DNA of 64,000 nucleotides. Origin: Parafrankia irregularis. Lineage in GTDB: Bacteria; Actinomycetota; Actinomycetes; Frankiales; Frankiaceae. Under the pieces are notes generated by a model. It made no database searches. It was given only the letters and a program-made list of their open reading frames with translations, and had not been told where the DNA came from. How positions within the stretch are numbered: the first letter of the stretch is position 1; the number at the start of each line of letters is the position of its first letter. Positions 17,091-26,085 of this stretch are shown here, one piece after another. The stretch lies in contig NZ_FAOZ01000017.1 of assembly GCF_001536285.1 (NCBI RefSeq), positions 62,001-126,000 on the forward strand, read 5' to 3'. Both the position numbers and the translations under genes were made by a program.

Positions 17091-20000
17091 ATGGGAACAG
17101 GCGTGGCAGTACGGCCGTCCTCCGGTGGGCAGCTGTGTCTTCAGATCCTCGGCCCGCTGCGGATCTGGCGCGGTGGCGTCGAGCTGGACGCCGGCCCCCG
17201 GCAGCAGGCGTACCTGCTCGCGCTGCTCCTCGTCCGCGCCGGCCGGCCGATCAGCACCAGCGAGCTGATCGACCTGATCTGGGGCGACGACATCCCGGCA
17301 TCGGCCGTGAACATCCTCCAGAAGTACGTCGGTACGCTGCGGCGCCTGCTGGAACCCGCGCTACCCACCCGCGGAGCCGGGTCGTACCTGCTGCGCCACG
17401 GTGGCGGCTACCTGTTCGCGGCCGGCCCCGGCATGCTGGACGCCGCCGCGTTCCGGGAGCTCGTCGAGACGGCGCGGGCAGGCCTCGCCCAGCAGCACCA
17501 CGACGTGGCGCTCGACCGCTACCTGGAGGCGCTGGCGCTCTGGCACGGCCCCGCGGGTGGCGGGCTGGCGCACGGTTCGGGCGCCATGCCCGTGTTCGCG
17601 GCGCTGGACGGCGAGTTCTTCGACGCGTGCGTGGCGGCGGCCGAGCTCGCGGTGGCCCGCGACCAGCCCGCGCGGGTCCTGCCGCCGCTGCGGCTGGCGG
17701 CGGGGATGGCGCCACTGCACGAACCCGTCCAGGCGAGTCTCATCCGTGCGCTGGCTGCCGCCGGCCAGCAGGCTGCGGCACTGTCCGTGTTCGAGACGGT
17801 CCGGTCCCGGCTCGCCGAGGATCTCGGCATCGATCCGGGACCGGCCTTGCGGGCCGCGCAGCTGGAGGTCCTGGGCCAGCCGCTGCCGGTCGCCGCCGCG
17901 TCCAGCGCAGGCGCCGCCACCAGCGCAGGCGCCGCCACCAGCGCGGGCGGCGACGGTCCCGCGGCGCCGGCGGCGGGCCGAGCGGCGGCAGCACAGCCAT
18001 CGGCAGCGGATGCGGCACCGACGGCACCTACGGCACTGCAAGCGGCGGCGGCGGATTCGGCGGCGCCGGCATCGACCGAGCCGCCCGCGCTGATCGGTCG
18101 CACCGTGCCGGCATTCGTCGAGCAGCCACGGCCGCCTGCCGTCGGAGCACTCGGGATGCCGTCCTCCGACGGTCTGATCGGTCGGGCCGAGGAACTCACG
18201 GTGCTGCGCCACGCGGTCGACTCGGCGTTCACCGGGGACGCGGGGCTCGTCCTCGTCGAAGGTGAGCCGGGCGCGGGCAAGACCTGTCTGCTGGAGCACG
18301 GCAGCTCCGAGGCGAGTCGGCGTGGTGCGCTCGTCGTCTGGGGCCGCTGCCTCGAAGGCGACGGGACGCCTTCCATGTGGCCGTGGGTACAGGCGGTCGG
18401 CACACTGCTCGACGAGCTGCCGCCCACGGCCCGGGACGAATGGCTGGCGAGCGAGCTGGGCCGTCTGGTGGAACGCCGCAGTGCCACCCCCGCGGTGCCG
18501 CTCCCACCGGACGCACCGCACTCACCTGATGCACCGTTCGCACCGGATACGACGTTCCCACCTGATGCGCCGGCCATGTCGGACACCGTGGTGCTGCCCA
18601 ACAGCGGCGCCCAGTTCCGGCTGTTCGAGCGAGCTGTCGCGCTCGTCAGCCAGGCCGCGGCGCGGCGGCCGGTGGTGATCGTCGTCGACGACCTGCAGTG
18701 GGCCGACCTCGCCTCGCTGCAGATGTTCAGCCACCTCGCCGCCCGGATGCCGCACGGCAGCGCGATCCTGGGGGCGCTGCGGGACCGCGCGCCCGTACCC
18801 GGCTCCGAGCTGGCCCGGTTGCTGGCCGCGGCCAGCCGACTCCCCCAGCACCGCCGCATCCGCCTCGGCCCGTTCAACCCGGCCGAGGTCGCCGAGCTCG
18901 TCCGGATCGAGACCGGCCAGACCCCAGGCACCGATGTCACCCACAGCATCCACACCCGTACCGCGGGCAACCCGTTCTTCGTTCGGGAACTGTCCCGGCT
19001 GCTCGCCGACGGCGGGGATCTCACCGAGGAGGCCGCGGCCCGGGCCGCGGTGCCGTCCAGCGTCCGCGACATCGTCCGGGACCGGATGGCCGGCCTCGAC
19101 ACCGGCACCCGGGACCTGCTGCAGCTCGCCGCGCTGATCGGACGGGACGTCGACTTCGGCCTGCTCACCCGCGCGGCCGACCTCGACGTCCAGACCTGCA
19201 TCGACCGGCTCGAACCCCTGGAGGCACTCGGCCTGCTCGAACACCAGCCCGCGGACCCGTTCTCGTACCGCTTCGCCCACGACCTGGTCCGCGAGTCGGT
19301 CGTCCGGACGACGACCCCGTCACGGGCCACCCGGCTGCACCTGCGCATCGCCGACGCACTGGAATGCTCCGGCGCGGACAGCGAGTCCATCGCCGAACGT
19401 CTCGCCCATCACCTGTGGGCCGCCGGCCCGCTCGCCGATCCGGCGCGTACCGCCGACGCGCTGGAACGCGCCGGTCGACGCGCCGCGGCCAAGTCCGCGT
19501 TCGACGCCGCCGCGCGACAGCTGGTGTCAGCCGCCCGGGTGGCGCGGACGGCGAGTCTGGCGGAGCTGGAACTGTCCGCGTTGTCGCAGCTCACCGCGGC
19601 GGTGGGGATGCAGTCCGGGTACGTCGGCTCCGCGGCGGACCTGCTGGAGCGCGCCGAGTACCTGGCGCGCCTGCTCGGCCGGGAGCGGGAGGCGGCCGAC
19701 TTCCTCTTCTCCCGATGGGCCGCGAACTCGCAGGGCATTCAGCTCGACCGCGGCGGCCGGCTGGCCCGCCAGCTGCTCGAGGAGGGCGAGATGTCCACCG
19801 ACCCCGTCATCCGCGCCTACGGTCGGCACGCGTGGGGCATCCACCAGTGGGACGTGGGCAACATCGGCGAGGCGGTGCGGTACCTGGGCCAGTCCAGCTC
19901 GACCAGCTCCGACGGCGCCGCCGCCGATGGCGCGGCCGCCGGTTGCGCCGCCGCCGATGGCGCCGCTTCGCCCGTGCGCGAGGAGGATCCGCTCCGGCAC

Positions 20001-20672
20001 GACCTGCAGCTGCTCTCGCCGGTGATGTTCGCGCTGAACACCGCGCTGCACGGGGACATCGAGCAGGCACGGCACCTGTTCGACAAGCTGGAGGCAGCCG
20101 CGGGCGACGACCCCTACGCGATCACGGTCTGGGCCGCCTTCGCCGTCACCGCGGCGGCACTTGCCGGCGACCCGCCCTGGGCACTGCGCGCGGCAGAGCG
20201 GGGAATCGCGGTGGACCCGGAGTTCTCCTACCTCTTCCTCGGCAGCTACCAGCGGCTGGCTCGCTGCTGGGCACGGGCCGTGACCGGCCATGACCCGGTC
20301 GGCGCGGCGAGCGAGGCACGCGAGGCTCAGCGGATCATCGACGCGGCGCTGCTCGACCCCCCGCGCTCGGGCCTGGCCACCTGGTACGGGCTGCTCGCCG
20401 AGATGTGGCTGGCGGCCGGGCTGCTGGCCGAGACCACCACCGCCCTCGACCGGGCCGAGCAGGTTCTCGACGCCTACGGCCAGCGCTACCCCGAGAGCCT
20501 GATCCTGCTGGTGCGAGCACAGCTGATGCAGGCATGCGACGAGCCCGCGGCCGACGTCCGGGCCATCGCCGAGCGTGCTCGCGCGCTGGCCATCGAACGC
20601 GAGGCCCATCTGTTCGCCCGCCGCGCCGACGAACTGCTCGCCGACCTGCCGCGGACGCCAGCCGGAACCTGA
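17091..20672 (+). CDS. SARP-family regulator with BTAD, AAA ATPase and TPR-like region (AfsR-like)
   Basis: A 1193-residue regulator. Residues 15-100 form an OmpR-type winged helix (ISTSELIDLIWGDD, VLQKYVGTLRRLL-like), 105-250 the bacterial transcriptional activation domain ending DLGIDPGPALR, then an Ala-rich linker with SAGAAT repeats. A STAND-like ATPase follows with Walker A GEPGAGKT (about 394) and Walker B VVIVVDDLQWAD (about 528). The C-terminal 500 residues are helical, TPR-like repeats. There is no C-terminal LuxR domain, so DNA binding is N-terminal. SARPs usually activate nearby secondary-metabolite or catabolic genes; no such large cluster lies beside it. The ATG at 17091 was chosen; GTG 17103 is possible. 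Confidence 0.88.
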   Translation: MGTGVAVRPSSGGQLCLQILGPLRIWRGGVELDAGPRQQAYLLALLLVRAGRPISTSELIDLIWGDDIPASAVNILQKYVGTLRRLLEPALPTRGAGSYLLRHGGGYLFAAGPGMLDAAAFRELVETARAGLAQQHHDVALDRYLEALALWHGPAGGGLAHGSGAMPVFAALDGEFFDACVAAAELAVARDQPARVLPPLRLAAGMAPLHEPVQASLIRALAAAGQQAAALSVFETVRSRLAEDLGIDPGPALRAAQLEVLGQPLPVAAASSAGAATSAGAATSAGGDGPAAPAAGRAAAAQPSAADAAPTAPTALQAAAADSAAPASTEPPALIGRTVPAFVEQPRPPAVGALGMPSSDGLIGRAEELTVLRHAVDSAFTGDAGLVLVEGEPGAGKTCLLEHGSSEASRRGALVVWGRCLEGDGTPSMWPWVQAVGTLLDELPPTARDEWLASELGRLVERRSATPAVPLPPDAPHSPDAPFAPDTTFPPDAPAMSDTVVLPNSGAQFRLFERAVALVSQAAARRPVVIVVDDLQWADLASLQMFSHLAARMPHGSAILGALRDRAPVPGSELARLLAAASRLPQHRRIRLGPFNPAEVAELVRIETGQTPGTDVTHSIHTRTAGNPFFVRELSRLLADGGDLTEEAAARAAVPSSVRDIVRDRMAGLDTGTRDLLQLAALIGRDVDFGLLTRAADLDVQTCIDRLEPLEALGLLEHQPADPFSYRFAHDLVRESVVRTTTPSRATRLHLRIADALECSGADSESIAERLAHHLWAAGPLADPARTADALERAGRRAAAKSAFDAAARQLVSAARVARTASLAELELSALSQLTAAVGMQSGYVGSAADLLERAEYLARLLGREREAADFLFSRWAANSQGIQLDRGGRLARQLLEEGEMSTDPVIRAYGRHAWGIHQWDVGNIGEAVRYLGQSSSTSSDGAAADGAAAGCAAADGAASPVREEDPLRHDLQLLSPVMFALNTALHGDIEQARHLFDKLEAAAGDDPYAITVWAAFAVTAAALAGDPPWALRAAERGIAVDPEFSYLFLGSYQRLARCWARAVTGHDPVGAASEAREAQRIIDAALLDPPRSGLATWYGLLAEMWLAAGLLAETTTALDRAEQVLDAYGQRYPESLILLVRAQLMQACDEPAADVRAIAERARALAIEREAHLFARRADELLADLPRTPAGT

Positions 20673-20728
20673 TCGACACCGCGGACCCCAGGTCCTACTC
20701 GGCAGCGGCGGCAGCGGCGGCGGCCTGA

Positions 20729-20776
20729 AGATCCGAGGATCCGAGGATCCGAGGATTTCGGTCGTTCCGGCGACCA
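20729..20776 (+). repeat. Partial dispersed palindromic repeat, copy E, with 8-base tandem units
   Basis: Three tandem copies of ATCCGAGG run into gatttcggtcgttccggcgacc, which equals the left arm and loop of the palindromic repeat family; the right arm is missing. As with three full copies, it lies between convergent genes. Confidence 0.55.
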
Positions 20777-20782
20777 CGGACC

Positions 20783-20995
20783 TCAGGTCCTGCCAGGCAG
20801 CAACCGAGAGCGCACGGCCCAGACGTGAAATCCCAGCCCGATTCCCCAGGCCACTATCGACCACAGCGGCCAGAAAAAGATGTCGGGAGTCAGCAGCGCC
20901 CACAGCACAATCTGCACCAGAACAATCACGACATAGGAGATGACATGGCTCCAAAGGCCCCACTTAACGGCCGCCGCGCTCTTGTTCGCCTTCAT
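20783..20995 (-). CDS. Small 2TM-domain membrane protein
   Basis: A 70-residue protein with two hydrophobic helices (SHVISYVVIVLVQIVLWALL and WPLWSIVAWGIGLGFHVWAV) joined by a short TPDIFF turn and ending in basic residues. This is the layout of the 2TM domain family, found alone or fused to sensor kinases. Function is unknown; it may be a membrane accessory or stress protein. It converges on the SARP gene. Confidence 0.75.
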   Translation of the reverse strand: MKANKSAAAVKWGLWSHVISYVVIVLVQIVLWALLTPDIFFWPLWSIVAWGIGLGFHVWAVRSRLLPGRT

Positions 20996-21180
20996 TGAAG
21001 CAGACTAGGTCAATGTACTTGATGAGAAGTTGACAGTCGCTCATACCCGCGCCAAAAACACCCGATCCTGTTCAGTGCCCGTCAAGTATCCCACCCTAGG
21101 CTGGCCGTCGGTCGCGACCAGGCAAAGAGGACGCGGTCGAGATTGACATACATCGACGGTTCCAGATCGAAGGATCTTCA

Positions 21181-22017
21181 TTGACGACGGCAACTCGCCG
21201 GACGCTGCTGGCCGGATCGGCCGCTGTCGCGACCGGCTCCGCATTCGCGGCCGGCTCGGTCCTCACTGCCAGCGCGGCGCTCGCAGCGTCCGCCGCGCAG
21301 GCACACACCCGCGGCGACGGCGGGCAGAAGCCCACCGTGGTCCTCGTGCACGGCGCGTTCGCCGACGCCTCCGGCTGGAACGACGTCGCCACCCGGCTGA
21401 TTCGCGACGGCTACCCGGTCATCGCCCCGCCGAACCCGCTGCGCGGCGTGGCCGCCGACTCCGCCTACCTGGCCAGCATCCTGGCCACCCTCGAGGGTCC
21501 GCTCGTCGTCGCCGCGCACTCCTACGGCGGGATCCTCGCCACGAACGCCGCGACCGGCAACGCGAACGTGAAAGCACTGGTCTACGTAGCCGCGTTCGCC
21601 CCCGACCAGGGCGAGACGCTGCTGGGCCTGCAGACGAAGTACCCCGGAAGCCGGCTCGACGAGTCCGCCCTGGACTTCCGTCCCCACGGTGACGGCGTCG
21701 ACGGGTACATCAGGAAGGAGGTCTTCCGGGACGTGTTCGCCGGCGACGTGCCGAAGGCGACCACCGATCTGATGTGGGCCGGCCAGCGGCCCGGTGACGT
21801 GCGCACGCTGCAGGAGCCGTCCGGCGCCCCGGCCTGGCGGAGCATTCCCTCCTGGTACCTCGTCGCCCGCGACGACAGGGTGCTGCCCGCCGCGGCGCAG
21901 CGGTTCATGGCCCAGCGGGCCGGTGCGCGCACCGTCGAGGTCGGTGCCTCGCACGTTGCGATGATCGCGCAGCCCGCCGCGACGGCCGACCTCATCAGAC
22001 GCGCCGCCGCGCGCTGA
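21181..22017 (+). CDS. Alpha/beta hydrolase with Tat-like signal
   Basis: A 278-residue hydrolase. The N-terminus TTATRRTLLAGSAAVATGSA is a twin-Arg-type signal followed by an Ala-rich h-region and likely cleavage near AQAHT, so the enzyme is probably exported folded. Catalytic features are VVLVHGAFADASG, the elbow AHSYGG (Ser nucleophile), the acid near VARDDRVLP and the His in GASHVAM. The TTG start has GAAGGAT upstream at good spacing. It is a paralogue of 15132-15830. The MFS gene follows after 22 bases and may share the transcript. Confidence 0.85.
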   Translation: MTTATRRTLLAGSAAVATGSAFAAGSVLTASAALAASAAQAHTRGDGGQKPTVVLVHGAFADASGWNDVATRLIRDGYPVIAPPNPLRGVAADSAYLASILATLEGPLVVAAHSYGGILATNAATGNANVKALVYVAAFAPDQGETLLGLQTKYPGSRLDESALDFRPHGDGVDGYIRKEVFRDVFAGDVPKATTDLMWAGQRPGDVRTLQEPSGAPAWRSIPSWYLVARDDRVLPAAAQRFMAQRAGARTVEVGASHVAMIAQPAATADLIRRAAAR

Positions 22018-22039
22018 CGCGCCCGCCGAGCCCGATCCC

Positions 22040-23281
22040 ATGCATAGACGCGCCTACAAAGCTCAGTGCACTGCCGAGGAGAATCGGCGCACCCCCGAGA
22101 GCCCATCTGTCGGCAATCCGAGGCTGGCATTGTTCGCGCTGGCGCTGGGCACCTTCGCGATCGGCACCGGCGAGTTCGGCAGCAATGGCGTCATCCAGTT
22201 GTTCGCCGCCGACCTGAACGTGTCGATTCCGGTCGCGACCTATGCGATCACCGCCTACGCCGTCGGGGTGATCATCGGTTCGCCGATGATCACCCTGTTC
22301 GCCGCCCGGGCCAACCGGCGCACTCTCCTGCTCGGCCTGATCGGGCTTTTCCTGATCGGTAACGGGCTTTCCGCGGTCGCACCGAACATCGCGCTGCTCG
22401 TCCTCTTCCGGTTCGTCGCCGGCAGCGTGCAGGGTGCGTTCTTCGGTGCCGGGGCGGTCGTCGCCGCCTACGTGTACGGCCCGGGGCGCGCCGGCTTGGC
22501 GTTCGCGACCGTGATGGGTGGGCTCACCGTCGCGACCATCGCCGGGTCGCCGCTGGGCACCCTCATCGGCCAGCACGCCGGCTGGCGGGCCCTGTACTGG
22601 ACGGTGGTTGCCGTCGGCCTGCTCGCCGGCACCGCCCTGGTCGCCTGGCTGCCCCGCACGGACGACCTGCGCGGCGGTTCCGTCGCGGACGAGCTGGCCG
22701 GCCTGCGCCGACGGGGCGTCTGGGTGATGGTCACCGTCGCGGCGCTGGGTATCTCCAGCATCTTCGCGGTCTACACGTTCATCGGCCCGTTCATCACCGA
22801 CGCGGCGCGACGCGACGAGTCCCTCATCCCGGTCGCACTGGCGATCTTCGGTCTCGGCATGGCCGTCGGCAACCACCTCGGCGGACGCATCGCGGACCGT
22901 TATGAGAACCGCGGCCTGCTCTGGGGCTACGGCGGCGTTCTGGTCTTCCTGACCCTGATCGGCGTGGCCGGCGACGACCTGGTGGTCCTGCTGCCGTGCC
23001 TGTTCGGCGTCGGTGCCACCATGATGGCCGCGATCCCCACCATCCAGGTCCGGCTGACCAGCTTCGCGCCGGACGCGCCGACGCTGATGGGCGCGCTCAA
23101 CCTGGCCGCCCTCAACCTGGCCAACTCGCTCGGCGCGATCGGCGGCGCGGTAGCCCTCGACGCCGGCTGGGGAACCCTCTCCACGGTCTGGGCCGGTTTC
23201 GCGCTCACCACGGCCGGGCTGTTCCTGTACGCCGCGACCGTCGCTCGGGCGAAGCCGGTACCGGTCCCGCGTTCCGCCTGA
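22040..23281 (+). CDS. MFS transporter, DHA1 (drug efflux) type
   Basis: A 413-residue exporter with about 12 membrane helices. Its start region FALALGTFAIGTGEFGSNGV is typical of the AraJ/CmlA/PurP branch of proton-driven drug and sugar exporters, and motif A-like loops appear at FAARANRRTLL and GGRIADRYENRG. The C-terminal helices keep the usual GGAVALDAGWG pattern. It lies 22 bases behind the exported hydrolase. The gene is followed by a strong hairpin terminator. Substrate unknown. Confidence 0.88.
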   Translation: MHRRAYKAQCTAEENRRTPESPSVGNPRLALFALALGTFAIGTGEFGSNGVIQLFAADLNVSIPVATYAITAYAVGVIIGSPMITLFAARANRRTLLLGLIGLFLIGNGLSAVAPNIALLVLFRFVAGSVQGAFFGAGAVVAAYVYGPGRAGLAFATVMGGLTVATIAGSPLGTLIGQHAGWRALYWTVVAVGLLAGTALVAWLPRTDDLRGGSVADELAGLRRRGVWVMVTVAALGISSIFAVYTFIGPFITDAARRDESLIPVALAIFGLGMAVGNHLGGRIADRYENRGLLWGYGGVLVFLTLIGVAGDDLVVLLPCLFGVGATMMAAIPTIQVRLTSFAPDAPTLMGALNLAALNLANSLGAIGGAVALDAGWGTLSTVWAGFALTTAGLFLYAATVARAKPVPVPRSA

Positions 23282-23322
23282 GCCTGCTCCGCCTCGACTC
23301 ACCCCTGCGCCCTGCGCACCCT

Positions 23323-23350
23323 GCGCCCCGGCTGTCGGCAGCCGGGGCGC
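23323..23350 (+). terminator. Hairpin terminator after the MFS gene
   Basis: Perfect 12-base-pair stem GCGCCCCGGCTG / CAGCCGGGGCGC with a four-base TCGG loop, 41 bases after the MFS stop. There is no long U tract, as is usual in such GC-rich genomes. Confidence 0.75.
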
Positions 23351-23504
23351 TTCCGCGTGCTCCCGCGACCGCTCGCGTAGACAGACGACTGGGTCAACTA
23401 TATTGTTCCGTCCGACGGCGGCCGGCATCACGCCGCCGGGATTCTTCGGCCCCACCGGGCCACAGGCCGCCGGGCCGATCGGTCTGACGGACAAGGAGCG
23501 GAGA

Positions 23505-24779
23505 ATGGTTGACGACTTAGCCCGCGACGGTGGGTCCGTCGAAGGCGGCACCGTCGGCGGCACCGCGGCCTCGGGTGGCGCCTATGGCGGAAGCATCGTC
23601 GAACTGATGACCATCGACGTCGCGAGGGATCCGAAGCCGACCTACCAGGCTCTGCGGGACGCCGGTCGGGCCCGACGGACGGTCGGCATGTTCGGCTCGG
23701 CGGTCATCGCCTCCGGGCGGCAGGCGGTCGACGAGATCTTCAGGTATCCGGAGGTCTACTCCTCCGCGGCGCATGCCGGCCGCCTCGGCAATGTGCGGCC
23801 CCTCATCCCGATCGAGTACGACCCGCCGGAGCAGCGCAAGTACCGCAAGCTCATCAATCCGATCTTCACCCCGCAGGCGATCGAACGGTGGGAGGAGCCG
23901 GTCCGGAAACTCGTCCACGACCTCATCGACGGTTTCGCCGGCGCCGAGGAGATCGACTTCTCCCGGCAGTTCTCGATTCCGCTGCCGTCCCAGATCTTCC
24001 TCACCCTGCTGGGGCTGCCGCTCGACGACCTCCCCACGTTCCTCCGGCTCAAGGACGGCATCGTCCGCCCGTCCGTGCTGCTCGACCTGCCGGTGAACCA
24101 TCCGGACGTCGCCGCGCTCAAGACGAGGACCGCGCAGGAGATCTACGCCTACTACGACAAGGTGCTCGACGAGCGGGAGCGGGAACCTCGGGACGACCTC
24201 CTGAGCCATCTGCTCTCGACCGAGGTCGACGGGGAGACGCTGACCCGCGAGGAGCTCCTCGACATCTGCTTCCTGTTCCTGACCGCCGGCCTCGACACCG
24301 TCTCCGCGTCCCTCGACACGTTCATGGCCTACCTCGCGGAGAACCCCGAGCGCCGCGCCGAGGTCGTCGCAGACCCCGGCAACATCGACAACGTCGTCGA
24401 GGAGCTGCTCCGGTGGGAGTCGCCGGTCATGCTCGTCTCCCGGGTCGCCATGGCTGACACCGATCTCGTCGGCTGCCCGGTGCACCGGGGCGACGAGATC
24501 TACGTGTACATCGGCTCGGCGAACCTCGACGAGGAGGAGCTCGCCGACGCCGGCGAGGTCCGTTTCGACCGCACGGCCAACCGCCACATCGCCTTCGGTG
24601 GCGGGGTACACCGCTGCCTCGGCTCCCATCTGGCCCGCATGGAGCTGCGCGTCGCGCTCCGTGAATGGCATGCACGTATCCCGCACTACCGGATCAGGCC
24701 GGGAACCCGGCTCGATTTCACGCCGGGTGTCCGGTCCATCGGCTCCTTCCCCATGCTGCTGGGAAAGGGCGACGACTGA
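23505..24779 (+). CDS. Cytochrome P450
   Basis: A 424-residue class I bacterial P450 monooxygenase. The oxygen-binding I helix reads LFLTAGLDTVSAS (about residue 258), the K-helix ExxR is EELLRW, and the heme loop is FGGGVHRCLGSHLA with the proximal Cys near residue 370. The ATG at 23505 has AAGGAG at the right distance; the open frame begins earlier at a TTG with no ribosome site. It is followed within 130 bases by an SDR and then two more catabolic genes, so it probably starts a degradative pathway by hydroxylation. No ferredoxin gene is adjacent, so redox partners must come from elsewhere. Substrate unknown. Confidence 0.92.
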   Translation: MVDDLARDGGSVEGGTVGGTAASGGAYGGSIVELMTIDVARDPKPTYQALRDAGRARRTVGMFGSAVIASGRQAVDEIFRYPEVYSSAAHAGRLGNVRPLIPIEYDPPEQRKYRKLINPIFTPQAIERWEEPVRKLVHDLIDGFAGAEEIDFSRQFSIPLPSQIFLTLLGLPLDDLPTFLRLKDGIVRPSVLLDLPVNHPDVAALKTRTAQEIYAYYDKVLDEREREPRDDLLSHLLSTEVDGETLTREELLDICFLFLTAGLDTVSASLDTFMAYLAENPERRAEVVADPGNIDNVVEELLRWESPVMLVSRVAMADTDLVGCPVHRGDEIYVYIGSANLDEEELADAGEVRFDRTANRHIAFGGGVHRCLGSHLARMELRVALREWHARIPHYRIRPGTRLDFTPGVRSIGSFPMLLGKGDD

Positions 24780-24904
24780 GCCCTTTCCGCCGTCGACCCC
24801 GGCCCGTGGCCACAGCGCTCGACAGACGTGCGACGGAAAAGGCTCGCCGAGGACGGCGCCGCCGTCCGAAACTCTCCCGGTACTGGCTGTGAGGAGGATT
24901 CACC

Positions 24905-25666
24905 ATTTCCGAGGGCGCCGCATTGCAGGGAAAGGTCGCGATCGTCACCGGCGCGGGCGGTGGTATCGGCAAGGCCTACGCGAAGGGACTGGCCGAGGCC
25001 GGTGCCGCGGTGGTCCTGGCCGACATCAACCTCGACAACGCCGATACCGCCGCGAAGGAACTGACCGCGGCCGGGCACCAGGCGTTCGCGGTGCGGGCCG
25101 ACGTCGCCGACGAGGCGAGCGTGAACGCCATGGCGTCCGCGGCGGCGGAACGCTTCGGGTCCGTGGACATCCTGGTGAACAACGCGGCGCTGATGGCCGA
25201 GGTCGTCGGACGGGGAACGCTCACCACGATGCCGCTGGACCTGTGGGAGCGCACGATGGCGGTGAACCTCACCGGCCCGCTGCTGTGCGTCCGCGCGGTG
25301 CTGCCCCACATGAAGGAACGGGGCTACGGGAAGATCGTGAACCAGTCGTCGGGCGGTGCGTTCATGGGTGCGAACGCCTACGGCATCTCCAAGCTGGGCG
25401 TGGTCAGTATGACCCTGTCGTTGGCCCGTGAGCTCGCGCCGTTCGGCATCCGGGTGAACGCCATCGCGCCGGGCTATGTCAACACCGAGGCCGGCGCGAT
25501 CGTCGCACCGCCGGCCGTGCGGGCGGTGATCGAGAAGTCGATCCCGTTCCCGTTCGGCGACCCCGAGGAGCTGGTCCCCGGCCTGCTCTACCTGGTCGGT
25601 CCCGGCAGCGACTGGGTGACCGGCCACACCCTCAACATCGACGGCGGCTGGATCCCCCGCACCTGA
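24905..25666 (+). CDS. SDR-family NAD(P)-dependent oxidoreductase
   Basis: A classical short-chain dehydrogenase: cofactor loop VTGAGGGIGKAY, structural NNAA, catalytic Ser in NQSSGG, YxxxK as YGISK, and the closing NIDGGWIPRT. It probably oxidises an alcohol made by the P450. The only good ribosome site, GAGGAGG (24891-24897), sits eight bases before an in-frame ATT at 24905, whereas the first usual start (TTG at 24923) is 25 bases away; I therefore prefer the rare ATT start (253 residues), with TTG (247 residues) as the alternative. The gene belongs to the P450-amidohydrolase cluster. Confidence 0.88.
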   Translation: MSEGAALQGKVAIVTGAGGGIGKAYAKGLAEAGAAVVLADINLDNADTAAKELTAAGHQAFAVRADVADEASVNAMASAAAERFGSVDILVNNAALMAEVVGRGTLTTMPLDLWERTMAVNLTGPLLCVRAVLPHMKERGYGKIVNQSSGGAFMGANAYGISKLGVVSMTLSLARELAPFGIRVNAIAPGYVNTEAGAIVAPPAVRAVIEKSIPFPFGDPEELVPGLLYLVGPGSDWVTGHTLNIDGGWIPRT

Positions 25667-25733
25667 CGCATCACCCACACCCACACCCACACCCGCACCC
25701 GTGTCCGCAGCCGAGCCGAGAAACGAGGAGATC

Positions 25734-26081
25734 GTGGCGACCGAGCAGCTCCCCCGCTGGATCCTGCACATCGAGTCGAGTCCGGTGAACCGGGATCCGG
25801 AGACATTGGCCGAGTTCAACCGCTGGTACGACGAGGAGCACGTTCCGGAGATGGTCGCGTTCGAGGGCTATCTCTCGGGTCGACGGCTTGAGCCGGTCGG
25901 CGACGACGGCCCGTACATCGCGCAGTACGTGATCGAGGGAGATCCGGAGGTGATCCTCGATCGGGTGAAGGCCGCCTCGGCCGCCGGTGAGCTGAAGATG
26001 TCCGAGACCCTGCAGATGAACCCGACCCCGAAGATGCGCCTCATGCGGGTCTCGTTCGAATACGAGAAGCCGAGGAGATAG
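25734..26081 (+). CDS. Small dimeric alpha/beta-barrel protein (EthD/DUF4286-like)
   Basis: A 115-residue protein. The FNRWYDEEHVPEMVAFEGYLSG segment is the hallmark of small ferredoxin-like dimeric barrels (EthD, DUF4286 and related), which act as accessory enzymes or isomerases in degradation of aromatics and ethers. The GTG at 25734 is preceded by GAGGAG with short spacing; an earlier in-frame GTG at 25701 would add 11 residues but follows only a CCCACA microsatellite (about 25671-25700). The amidohydrolase starts four bases after its stop, so they are almost surely co-translated. Confidence 0.75.
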   Translation: MATEQLPRWILHIESSPVNRDPETLAEFNRWYDEEHVPEMVAFEGYLSGRRLEPVGDDGPYIAQYVIEGDPEVILDRVKAASAAGELKMSETLQMNPTPKMRLMRVSFEYEKPRR

Positions 26082-26085
26082 TGCC

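Noticed and set aside
21995-23563. Minus-strand frame of 522 codons opposite the MFS gene
   Set aside because: Gln/Asp/Arg-rich shadow; the plus strand has a normal 12-helix MFS protein.
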